Assembly: GCF_002797875.1 (NCBI RefSeq)
Contig: NZ_PGFC01000001.1
Location: 372,001 to 436,000 of the forward strand
Source: Pseudoscardovia suis
GTDB taxonomy: Bacteria; Actinomycetota; Actinomycetes; Actinomycetales; Bifidobacteriaceae
Length of the DNA: 64,000 nucleotides
Direction: 5' to 3'
Part shown: piece after piece, positions 44,001 through 51,513 of the stretch
Position numbering within the stretch: position 1 is the first letter of the stretch
How the letters are laid out: each line of letters opens with the position of its first letter
Notes under the pieces: generated by a model
What the model saw: only the letters and a program-made list of their open reading frames with translations
What the model was told of the DNA's origin: nothing
Databases searched by the model: none
Program-made: the position numbers and the translations under genes

Positions 44001-46645
44001 AGGTGAAGTCCATCGTCGCCTCCTGGATCGACGCGCACTACATCCGCAAGCCTGCACACCCCAACGCATCCTCCATCGACATCACGTTCGCCGACGGCAT
44101 CGACGGGAAGACGTTCGCCCAACGCATCTCGGAACGCCAACGCCACGCCCGGATCATCGACGATTATGTGACCGACCTGGCCCATACGCAGCTCGCCCAG
44201 ATGCGTTCCCGCGGCGAAAACGCGGGGGAGCGCATCGACGTCGTGTTCTCTTTGGTCGATTTGCAGCGCTGCTGCGCCGCCGATGATGCGACGGACGGGG
44301 ACACTTCCGACCTTAGCCCGCACCTCGAGGGATTCGGACTTACGCCCATCCCGGAGCCTGCCGCCGGAGCATCCGACGCTACGACCGCCCCATCCGTGAA
44401 CCTGACGGACGTGCGGCGCGCGGTGCTGTACTTGGAAAGGACAGGGGAGCTGGACATCGAAGGCGGCTTCCTGGTCATCTACAACGGCATGCGCATCACT
44501 CGCGTCGAAACGGACAACCGGCGTCGCTACCGCAAAGAGGACTACGCGCAGCTTGATGCCTATTACCGCAACAGGATCGAGCAGATTCACTTGGTCGGCC
44601 GCTTCGCCTCGATGATGGTCGACGACCACGACCGGGCGATGCGCTTCGCCGCGGATTACTTCGCCATGGATCACGACACGTTCCTTGACACATACATCAG
44701 CAAGAACGAACGTGCCGGACTGTCGCTGGGCATGACCAAACAACGGTACGACCTTCTGTTCGCCGGCCTCAACGAGGAACAGCGCCGCGTCATCAACGAC
44801 GCCACGCACCGGGTGATCGTGGTCGCCGCAGGGCCGGGAAGCGGCAAGACAATGACCCTCGTGCACAAGCTGGCAAGCCTGGTGCTGCTGGAAGACACCA
44901 AGCCCGAGCAGCTGCTCATGCTCACCTTCTCTCACGCCGCCGCCATGGAATTCGCACACCGCCTGCACGACCTCATCGGCGACATGTCGTATTACGTCGG
45001 CATACGCACCTTCCACGCCTTCGCATTCGACGTGGCAGGCCGCGTCGGCAACCTCGAGCAGGCAGACACCATCGAACGGCAGGCGGCGGCGCTGCTCAAC
45101 GACCCGGACGCCGGCATCGATGAATCGGTGTGTACGAAAACCTGTCTCGTCATCGACGAAGCACAGGACATGTCCGCCGACGAATACGAACTGGTCACCG
45201 CGCTGATGCGCCGCAACACGGACATGCGCGTCATTGCAGTCGGGGACGACGACCAAGCCATCATGGGGTTCCGCGGGGCCGACAGCGCCTACATGGCGAA
45301 GCTTGCCTCCGTCGCCAACGCCCCCGATGAGCCCGCTCCTCCCACCGTTGCCGGGCAACCGGGCGGCGCCGTGCCCGAAAACACGGCGTCTGGCGATGTT
45401 GCGCTCGCCGATGACGCCACCATCATCGAACTATCTGTGAATTATCGCAGTGACACATCCATCGTCGAGGCGGCCAATGCGCTCCTCACGCTCAAACCCC
45501 ACGGCCTGAAGACGGCACGCTGCCACGCTCACAGCCGCGAACAAGGCAGCGTGGAGCATGTCATCCTCTCGCATCCGAGCATCATGTCGGTCATCGAACG
45601 GGTCGATCAGCGCTGGCACGCCACCCACGCACAAGATGAACACAGCGCGGAAAGCCACGGCGTGGAAAGCGCCGGCACGTCTGGCGGGGGAAGCATCGCC
45701 GTGCTCGTGCCCACCAACGAGGATGTCGCCACGGTCTACTGCGAGCTGCAGCATCGTGGCGTTCCCGTGACATTCATCGACGACCGCGCTGGCTTCCGCG
45801 CCGAGATGCTCGATGAATGCGCCGTCTTCCTCGAATCCTTGGACGATGACATGGTGATTCCCGCCGAGCATTATCGCGAGGCTCTTGATCGACTCCGCGC
45901 ACGTTTCTCTCGCAGCATCGTCGTCGAAGACGTAACCGGTGCGTTGCAACGCTACGCCGACAGCGTCGGAACCATCTATCGGTCTGACTTGGAAGAAATG
46001 CTGGCGAATACCTCGGTGGCGGAACTGATACAGCCGGAAGGTTGTGACGTCATCGTGTCGACCTACCACAAGGCCAAGGGGCGGCAGTTCGACACCGTCT
46101 ACTGCCAGGTGACCGAACGATTCACGCCCGCCGACATTCAGGCCGTGAACCTTCTGTATGTGGGGATGACGCGCGCCCGCCATTCGCTGGTATTGTGCGA
46201 TTCCTCGGCAATGCTGCACGACCTTGACGAGCCGTTCGCGAAGGCCGGGGTGCGTGTGACGCGCGACTCGCGTGACTACGGGGAGCCGCGGAACGTGATG
46301 CTGGCATATTCGCTGCGCGATGTCCGGCTCGGTGACGTGGAGAGTGATGCGGCGCAGCGGGCGATTGGCGGGCTGCAGGCGGGCGACGCGCTCCACGGGC
46401 GCATCGATTCGCCGGATGGAGGCAGGTCGTTGTGGTTCACGTTGGATTGCGGTGACAGCACACCTGCCATGCTCCGGTCCTCGCGAGGCATGAACGAGAA
46501 GATTAACAGATACGTGTGCAGGCGCGGAGGAACGGGCAGGTACCATGTGCTCAAGGCGGACGTGGGTTACGTAGTGCGCTGGTATGACAACAAGACCGAC
46601 AGGGAGTGGAAGGTCGCCCTCCCGCGTTTGATTCTAGGCCGGTAG
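41051..46645 (+). CDS. DEDD exonuclease-like / RecQ helicase / UvrD helicase fusion protein
   Basis: A 1864-residue protein combining three DNA-processing modules. Residues 1-200 resemble a DnaQ-type DEDD exonuclease: VYVDTE near residue 10, VGHNLVDFD near 131 and DPLTDAYKCRD near 186, matching the Exo I-III order. A four-cysteine cluster (CRTRCSSPSCRYC) lies near 375-388. The RecQ part starts near 390, with FPTGGGKS (about 433), VVDEAHCFSAWGQDFR (about 533) and VQESGRAGRDERLDADC. A UvrD-type superfamily 1 helicase starts near 1245, with GPGSGKT (about 1261), LVIDEAQD (about 1368), VGDDDQAIMGFRGAD, STYHKAKGRQFDTVYC and LLYVGMTRAR. A small C-terminal domain follows. It probably acts in DNA repair or defence. 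No frameshift is present. Confidence 0.9.
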   Translation: MSGASTLVYVDTENTRAAQDARADQSDSNASDMRKTSAPAPSSAGEKASVPGKLCDIGALRTGSDAVEYLTARFAQQQEPPTQAQHATQGMGRFFGFLHRRTPHVPSRLAQFHAPDRNAFRNFIHGASWAVGHNLVDFDMAAIGYDLTAAGIRQCIDTLPLSALLYPSKASHALGKPEKISEDALNDPLTDAYKCRDLFLQEIQDYASLDETMRMVYALLLQNHPYFRGWYALLRQAGEACAIEAWNAPRRGAPEVSARGGAAHAAQEARHGARAQSVVVGDGSPVDPQAVRDGVKLLPDVANLAAQAMEEEIAALPDPCLCESANLARLAMDRPVELAYALAYALAPADTRHISEWALRRFPGITGVLDALCRTRCSSPSCRYCTTMLDATTQLRRVFGFESFRTWQGQDLQRQAVQAAIDGESIMAVFPTGGGKSLTFQLPAIIDGQRVDGLTIVISPLQSLMVDQVTSLERRGITAAATINGTLDPVQRTNQIERVRSGIASLLYIAPESLRSPTIQRLVQSRNVTRIVVDEAHCFSAWGQDFRVDYWYIGEFIKQLESHMGRSIPVSCFTATAKQQVIADIRNYFHDQTGRDLRLFATTAQRRNLHYRVIPVDADDEHRYRVLRELIEKKNPCPPTIVFVAKRRQTTELARRLSRDGIPACAFHGDMSVVEKMTSQEAFLSGGVNVMVATKAFGMGIDKSDVQQVIHYTISESLEDYVQESGRAGRDERLDADCIILYNPRDLDVHFQMLNQSRITINQIQQVWQAIKYLSDSRHHGRMSFTASALEIAREAGWSNTSYDVETRVRAALMSLEQSGYITRGINASRVFADSLAVDDIPSARSILERPGNGMDPERIEECVRILSRLLSSKHTGQGMQGEAESRVDYLADCLALPKGRVRDDIDEMKRLKILRNDTDMHAYVRRGKASRHSRRGTLGEMNALETFLVGFLVHHVHDGQSLEYKEANEAALNTGVATSSVPKVKSIVASWIDAHYIRKPAHPNASSIDITFADGIDGKTFAQRISERQRHARIIDDYVTDLAHTQLAQMRSRGENAGERIDVVFSLVDLQRCCAADDATDGDTSDLSPHLEGFGLTPIPEPAAGASDATTAPSVNLTDVRRAVLYLERTGELDIEGGFLVIYNGMRITRVETDNRRRYRKEDYAQLDAYYRNRIEQIHLVGRFASMMVDDHDRAMRFAADYFAMDHDTFLDTYISKNERAGLSLGMTKQRYDLLFAGLNEEQRRVINDATHRVIVVAAGPGSGKTMTLVHKLASLVLLEDTKPEQLLMLTFSHAAAMEFAHRLHDLIGDMSYYVGIRTFHAFAFDVAGRVGNLEQADTIERQAAALLNDPDAGIDESVCTKTCLVIDEAQDMSADEYELVTALMRRNTDMRVIAVGDDDQAIMGFRGADSAYMAKLASVANAPDEPAPPTVAGQPGGAVPENTASGDVALADDATIIELSVNYRSDTSIVEAANALLTLKPHGLKTARCHAHSREQGSVEHVILSHPSIMSVIERVDQRWHATHAQDEHSAESHGVESAGTSGGGSIAVLVPTNEDVATVYCELQHRGVPVTFIDDRAGFRAEMLDECAVFLESLDDDMVIPAEHYREALDRLRARFSRSIVVEDVTGALQRYADSVGTIYRSDLEEMLANTSVAELIQPEGCDVIVSTYHKAKGRQFDTVYCQVTERFTPADIQAVNLLYVGMTRARHSLVLCDSSAMLHDLDEPFAKAGVRVTRDSRDYGEPRNVMLAYSLRDVRLGDVESDAAQRAIGGLQAGDALHGRIDSPDGGRSLWFTLDCGDSTPAMLRSSRGMNEKINRYVCRRGGTGRYHVLKADVGYVVRWYDNKTDREWKVALPRLILGR

Positions 46646-46843
46646 CCTGCCGGGGATTGGCGGAAGGCGGGCGCGTGACGGTAGTTTGGCGGCGGTTGCG
46701 CAACGCGCTGCCGCCGTTGCCTGCCCAAGCCGTTAGACTGGAACAATTGGACATGCCCGCCGCACGCAACCGACGGGCGAGGACGTATGTGTGGACGCCG
46801 GTATCCGTCTTCCGGCGGTCGTGGACAAGGAGAACGCTCAGTG

Positions 46844-48718
46844 ATGCAGCAGAAGAACAAGCCCGGCGAAACCGATCAGTCGCTGATTCGTAATTTCTGC
46901 ATCATCGCGCACATCGACCATGGCAAGTCCACGGTCGCCGACCGCATCCTGCAGCTTTCCGGCGTGGTGTCGCAACGCGACATGCGCGACCGCTTCCTCG
47001 ATCGCATGGACATCGAGCAGGAGCGCGGTATCACCATCAAATCCCAGGCTGTGCGCGTGCCGTGGGTGTTCGACGGGCAGGAATACACGCTCGGCATGAT
47101 CGATACCCCCGGTCATGTGGATTTCTCATACGAGGTCTCTCGTGCGCTGGCGGCATGCGAAGGCGCGGTGCTGCTGGTCGACGCGACGCAAGGCATCGAG
47201 GCGCAGACGCTGTCGAACCTGTACATGGCCATCGACCATGACCTCACGATCATCCCTGTGCTCAACAAGATCGACCTGCCCAGCGCCGAACCGGACAAGC
47301 ATGCCGAGGAGATCGCCGGACTGCTGGGATGCGACACCAGCGACGTGCTGCGTGTCTCCGGCAAGACTGGCGAAGGCGTGGCGGACCTGCTCGACCGCAT
47401 CGTCATGGAGGTGCCCGCCCCCAAGGGCGACCCCGCGGCGCCGGCGCGTGCGCTCATCTTCGACTCCGTGTATGACTCCTACCGTGGCATCGTCACCTAC
47501 ATCCGCATGGTCGACGGCGAGCTGCACAACCGCGAGCGCATTCACATGATGGGTCTGGGCACGACGCATGACCCGATCGAGCTGGGCGTGATCCAGCCGG
47601 ACATGACTCCCACGGCTTCGCTGGGCGCCGGAGAGGTGGGGTATGTGATCACCGGCGTGAAGGACGTGCGCCAGTCGAAGGTGGGTGACACGATCACCGC
47701 CGAGGCCCGTCAGGCGAGCGAACCACTGCCCGGTTACCGCGACCCCAAGCCGATGGTGTATGCCGGCCTGTTCCCGATTGACAACGCGCAGTTCCCCGAG
47801 CTGCGTGACGCGCTCGACAAGCTCAAGCTCAATGATGCGGCGCTCGTTTACGAGCCGGAGACATCGGTGGCGTTGGGCTTCGGCTTCCGCTGCGGTTTCC
47901 TCGGCCTGCTGCACATGGAGATCGTTTCGGAGCGCCTCAGCCGTGAGTTCGGCCTTGACCTGATTTCGACGGCCCCCAACGTCGAGTATGACGTGACGAT
48001 GGAGGATGGTTCGCGCCATCATGTCAAGAACCCGAGCGAGTTTCCCGACGGCAAGGTCAAGCGCATCGTCGAGCCGGTGGTCGCGGCGGACATCATCACC
48101 CCCAAGGAGTTCATCGGCTCCGTGATGGAGCTGTGCCAGGATCACCGCGGACAGATGGGCACGATGGAATACATCGGCACGGAGCGCGTGGAGATGCATT
48201 ACCACATTCCGCTCGCCGAGATCGTGTTCGATTTCTTCGACCAGCTCAAGAGCCGCACGAAGGGTTACGCGTCGCTCGACTACCATGAGGACGGCGAGCA
48301 GCAGGCGGACCTCGTCAAGGTCGACATCCTCATCCAAGGCGAGAAGGTGGATGCGTTCAGCGCCATCGTGCATCGCGACAAGGCTTACAGCTACGGCGTG
48401 ATGATGACGAAGAAGCTGCGCGAGCTCATCCCACGCCAGCAGTTCGAGATTCCGATCCAGGCGGCCATCGGCTCGCGCATCATCGCCCGCGAGACGATTC
48501 GCGCGCTGCGCAAGGACGTGCTGGCCAAGTGCTACGGCGGCGACATCACCCGCAAGCGCAAGCTGCTCGAGAAGCAGAAGGCCGGCAAGAAGCGCATGAA
48601 GATGCTCGGTCACGTGGAGGTGCCGCAGGAGGCGTTCATCGCCGCGCTGAGCACGGATGAGCCGACCGACCGCGATACGAAAGACAAGATCCGCGCCGCG
48701 CAGAAGGCCGGCAACTGA
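46844..48718 (+). CDS. lepA: Elongation factor 4 (back-translocase)
   Basis: A ribosomal GTPase of 624 residues. G1 is [10 protein letters not shown]2 follows in [10 protein letters not shown]3 is [16 protein letters not shown] and G4 is NKIDLPSA. The C-terminal LepA domain is complete ([25 protein letters not shown]). The ATG at 46844 or the adjacent GTG at 46841 is the start, after AAGGAG; the longer frame from 46787 adds no conserved sequence. hemW follows after 1 nt, the standard lepA-hemW pair. Confidence 0.97.
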   Translation: MQQKNKPGETDQSLIRNFCIIAHIDHGKSTVADRILQLSGVVSQRDMRDRFLDRMDIEQERGITIKSQAVRVPWVFDGQEYTLGMIDTPGHVDFSYEVSRALAACEGAVLLVDATQGIEAQTLSNLYMAIDHDLTIIPVLNKIDLPSAEPDKHAEEIAGLLGCDTSDVLRVSGKTGEGVADLLDRIVMEVPAPKGDPAAPARALIFDSVYDSYRGIVTYIRMVDGELHNRERIHMMGLGTTHDPIELGVIQPDMTPTASLGAGEVGYVITGVKDVRQSKVGDTITAEARQASEPLPGYRDPKPMVYAGLFPIDNAQFPELRDALDKLKLNDAALVYEPETSVALGFGFRCGFLGLLHMEIVSERLSREFGLDLISTAPNVEYDVTMEDGSRHHVKNPSEFPDGKVKRIVEPVVAADIITPKEFIGSVMELCQDHRGQMGTMEYIGTERVEMHYHIPLAEIVFDFFDQLKSRTKGYASLDYHEDGEQQADLVKVDILIQGEKVDAFSAIVHRDKAYSYGVMMTKKLRELIPRQQFEIPIQAAIGSRIIARETIRALRKDVLAKCYGGDITRKRKLLEKQKAGKKRMKMLGHVEVPQEAFIAALSTDEPTDRDTKDKIRAAQKAGN

Positions 48719-48719
48719 C

Positions 48720-50378
48720 ATGCCCGGATGGGTGTCCACGTCGTCCGCCGTGCCCAGGGTGCAGCGGGATGCGCTTGCGGTGCCTGCGGTGGGCGCGGCT
48801 GGCGCGGGACTTGGAATCCCGGCGGCTGGTGCAGGACTTGCGTCATCTGCGTCATCTGCGGCACGCGGGCCGTTCGAGGTATATGTGCATGTGCCGTTTT
48901 GCATGAGGCGCTGCGGATACTGTGATTTCAACACATACACGGCGCCGGACCTCGGCGAGGGCGCTTCGCGCGGCAATTATGCGCGCATGGCGGTGCGCGA
49001 GATGGAGCTGGTGCGCGCATGGCAAGTGGCGAACGGCATCGAGGAGCCTGCCGCGTGCAGCGTGTTCTTCGGCGGAGGCACGCCCACGATTCTTCCCGCA
49101 GCTGACTTGGTTGCGATGCTCGACGCCGTGCGCCGCATCTGGGGCTTGAAGCCGGGCGCCGAGGTGACGACCGAGGCGAATCCCGACACCGTGGACGCTG
49201 ATTACATCAAGCGCCTGGCCGACGGCGGGTTCACGCGGATTTCTTTCGGCATGCAGTCCGCGGTTCCCTCGGTGCTGCGCACCCTCGACCGTCGCCATAC
49301 GCCGGCGAACGTCGAGGCGGGTGTGCGCGCAGCGGATGCCTGCGGGCTTCGTTCGAGCGTGGACCTGATCTACGGCGCGCCGGGGGAGAGCTTGGAGGAT
49401 TGGCGCACGTCGGTACGTGCTGCGGTGGATCTGGGTGTGAATCATATATCTGCGTATGCGCTCACGATTGCGCCGCGCACCAGGATGGGTCGCATGATCG
49501 CCGCTGGCAGGCTTCCCAAGCCCAGCGACGATGACGAGGCTGCCAAATACGAGATTGCCGACGAGGCCTTCGCCGCAGCGGGATTGACGTGGTATGAGAT
49601 CAGCAACTGGGCGCGGCCCGGCTTCGAATCACGGCATAACCTGGGGTACTGGCGCAACGTGGACTGGGCAGGCATCGGCCCCGGCGCACACTCGCATTAT
49701 CGGCTGGTGGGGTCTGATTCCAGTGAATCCGCCACACGTGTATTACTTGGTAATACTGATTTTGGGCATGAGCGGGATTCTGGGCGTGTTCAGGATTGCT
49801 TGCTCGCTCAGGATTTCCAACAAGTTCAGGATTCCTCCAATACGCGGGATGCTGGTGTTACAGCAAACGCGACGCCGGCAGACGATACGGCAACGGTGAA
49901 CGCGACGGCAGTGCAGTCTACAGTTGCAGCAGATGGCACGACATCGTCGGAGACCACGGCAGCGGCGCAGGTCACGACATCGGCACAGATCAAGGCAGCA
50001 GCGCAGACCGCGGGAATGGGAAACGCCACGGCAGTTGAAAACGCAGACGCCGCACCTGTGGGGATGCGCGCCTGGGACATCGCGCATCCCCGAGCGTGGG
50101 GCCGTCAGATCAACGCAGCCACGGTGCCATGGGCGGGCAGTGAGGCAATCACTGCGCGGCAGGATGCGGAGGAGACGCTGATGCTCGGTCTGCGCCTGCA
50201 TGAAGGTTTCGACACGGCGCGCTTCGCTGGAATCATCCCGCTCGAGGCATGGCGGCAGCTGGAATCCGAGGGGTTGATCCACTTGGTGCCTAGGTCATCT
50301 GATCCGCTCGCGGTGCCGACGCTGCGCGGCCGTCTGCTCAACGACCTCATCATCGAGCGTCTCTTCGATTACCTATGA
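48720..50378 (+). CDS. hemW: Radical SAM heme chaperone HemW-like protein with long insertion
   Basis: A radical SAM protein of 552 residues. The cluster motif is CMRRCGYCDF (CxxxCxxC) within EVYVHVPFCMRRCGYC, and the SAM-binding GGGTPTIL follows. CxxxCxxC plus the tight lepA link point to HemW rather than a coproporphyrinogen oxidase. Between GPGAHSHYRL (about 330) and MRAWDIAHPRAWGRQ (about 450) lies an insertion of roughly 120 residues, Thr/Ala/Gln-rich and low complexity, absent from usual HemW proteins of about 380-400 residues. Its first part is coded by an 18-bp repeat. Confidence 0.93.
   Translation: MPGWVSTSSAVPRVQRDALAVPAVGAAGAGLGIPAAGAGLASSASSAARGPFEVYVHVPFCMRRCGYCDFNTYTAPDLGEGASRGNYARMAVREMELVRAWQVANGIEEPAACSVFFGGGTPTILPAADLVAMLDAVRRIWGLKPGAEVTTEANPDTVDADYIKRLADGGFTRISFGMQSAVPSVLRTLDRRHTPANVEAGVRAADACGLRSSVDLIYGAPGESLEDWRTSVRAAVDLGVNHISAYALTIAPRTRMGRMIAAGRLPKPSDDDEAAKYEIADEAFAAAGLTWYEISNWARPGFESRHNLGYWRNVDWAGIGPGAHSHYRLVGSDSSESATRVLLGNTDFGHERDSGRVQDCLLAQDFQQVQDSSNTRDAGVTANATPADDTATVNATAVQSTVAADGTTSSETTAAAQVTTSAQIKAAAQTAGMGNATAVENADAAPVGMRAWDIAHPRAWGRQINAATVPWAGSEAITARQDAEETLMLGLRLHEGFDTARFAGIIPLEAWRQLESEGLIHLVPRSSDPLAVPTLRGRLLNDLIIERLFDYL
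49791..49833 (+). repeat. 18-bp periodic repeat in the hemW insertion
   Basis: CAGGATT recurs at 49791, 49809 and 49827, exactly 18 bp apart, so Gln-Asp recurs every six residues (VQDCLLAQDFQQVQDSS). Confidence 0.85.
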
Positions 50379-50429
50379 GTGGAGGGAATCACACAATGGC
50401 GCGCCATGTGATGCGGCTCTCATCATGAG

Positions 50430-50661
50430 TCGCCGATGATGGAGGTTAAACGGGGTTCGTGGGTTGGCTTATCTTCCGTGTTCGGCGAGTGGGTTGTTGG
50501 GTCGCCGAAGGTGGAGGTTAAGTGGCCGTTTTGAGGGGTCGTATCCTCCGTTTTCGGCGAGCGGATCATGTGTCGCCGGTTGTGGAGGTTAGGCGGGGTT
50601 CGTGGGTTGGCTTATCCTCCGTCTTCGGCGAACGAACCGTGGGGTGCCGATGGGGGAGGTT
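50430..50661. repeat. Alternating inverted repeat array I (7 half-sites)
   Basis: Half-sites of about 18 bp occur in alternating orientation: minus-type TCGCCGA-N4-GGAGGTT at 50430, 50502, 50573 and 50645, and plus-type ATCTTCC-N4-TCGGCGA (or close variants) at 50471, 50543 and 50614. Gaps inside a pair are 12-13 bp, between pairs 23 bp each time. The last half-site overlaps the stop codon of the glycosylase gene (50660-50662). The array lies between two convergent genes. Confidence 0.93.
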
Positions 50662-51295
50662 AGAGAGCCCGTCCGGGGCACACTTTGCTGAACACGCAGC
50701 CTTCGCACACCGGCTGCTTGCTGCAGTGGTTCTTCCCGTGTTCGAGCAGCAGCCAGTGGTACCAGCCATAGATTTGGTAATCGGCGGGCAGTCCGGATTC
50801 GAAGAAGCGGCGGATCTGTCTGTCGTCCTTGAACCCATATCCCATGCGGTCAAGGAAGCGGCGCGTGTAGGCGTCGATGACGAACGACGGCTTGTGCAGC
50901 GCAAACACGAGCATCGCGTCCGCGGTTTCCGCGCCGATACCCTTCAGGCCCAGCAGTTCGCGCCGCAGCCGATCCAGATTCGCCGCCCGCGCCTTTTCGA
51001 TGTCGAATCCATACCCGCGGTACCATTCGGTGACCCCTCGGATTGTCGCAGCCTTCGCCTTCATGAAACCGCACGGGCGAATCGTCTCCTGCAGCTGTTC
51101 GACAGGCATCTCCAGTACCCTGGCAGGCTCGGGTTCACCCCATGCGGCGAACACTTTCTCCACCTGCGTCCACGCTGTGTTTTGCACGAGGATGGCGCTG
51201 ACCATGATTTCGTACGGCGTGCCCGGCCACCATCGCGGCTTGCCATAGCATTCGACCAGTTTGTTGTAGACTTGCTGCGCCGTCAATCGTTCCAT
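50660..51295 (-). CDS. Endonuclease III-like HhH-GPD DNA glycosylase with Fe-S cluster
   Basis: A 211-residue base-excision glycosylase of the HhH-GPD fold. The hairpin region is LLGLKGIGAETADAMLVFAL and the catalytic aspartate is in FVIDAYTRRFL. A C-terminal four-cysteine Fe-S loop follows (CSKQPVCEGCVFSKVCPG). Endonuclease III has a lysine in the hairpin (GRKTA); here it is GAETA, so this is probably a one-step glycosylase without lyase activity, like MagIII 3-methyladenine glycosylase. It is convergent with hemW, and its stop codon lies inside repeat array I. Confidence 0.88.
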   Translation of the reverse strand: MERLTAQQVYNKLVECYGKPRWWPGTPYEIMVSAILVQNTAWTQVEKVFAAWGEPEPARVLEMPVEQLQETIRPCGFMKAKAATIRGVTEWYRGYGFDIEKARAANLDRLRRELLGLKGIGAETADAMLVFALHKPSFVIDAYTRRFLDRMGYGFKDDRQIRRFFESGLPADYQIYGWYHWLLLEHGKNHCSKQPVCEGCVFSKVCPGRAL

Positions 51296-51513
51296 GATGA
51301 ATCCCGTCTCATCGCGCCATCACGGCGCCACCCGTGGTGCATTCGGTCGCGCTGTGTTCACGGTGTTCAGCATATCGCCGACCATTCCGCCGACCATATA
51401 GCCGGATCATCCTACCGGATTCCTGCGAAAGGTCAGGCTCCGAATGGTCACGGTACCATGCAAGGATTGAGCCACAAATCTTAGAGGCGGCTGTGAGTGT
51501 CTTGGAGGTAGCT

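Noticed and set aside
48720-50378. Coproporphyrinogen III dehydrogenase (HemN) for this gene
   Set aside because: The pairing with lepA and the CxxxCxxC context point to HemW; HemN usually carries an additional conserved cysteine and other N-terminal residues not seen here.
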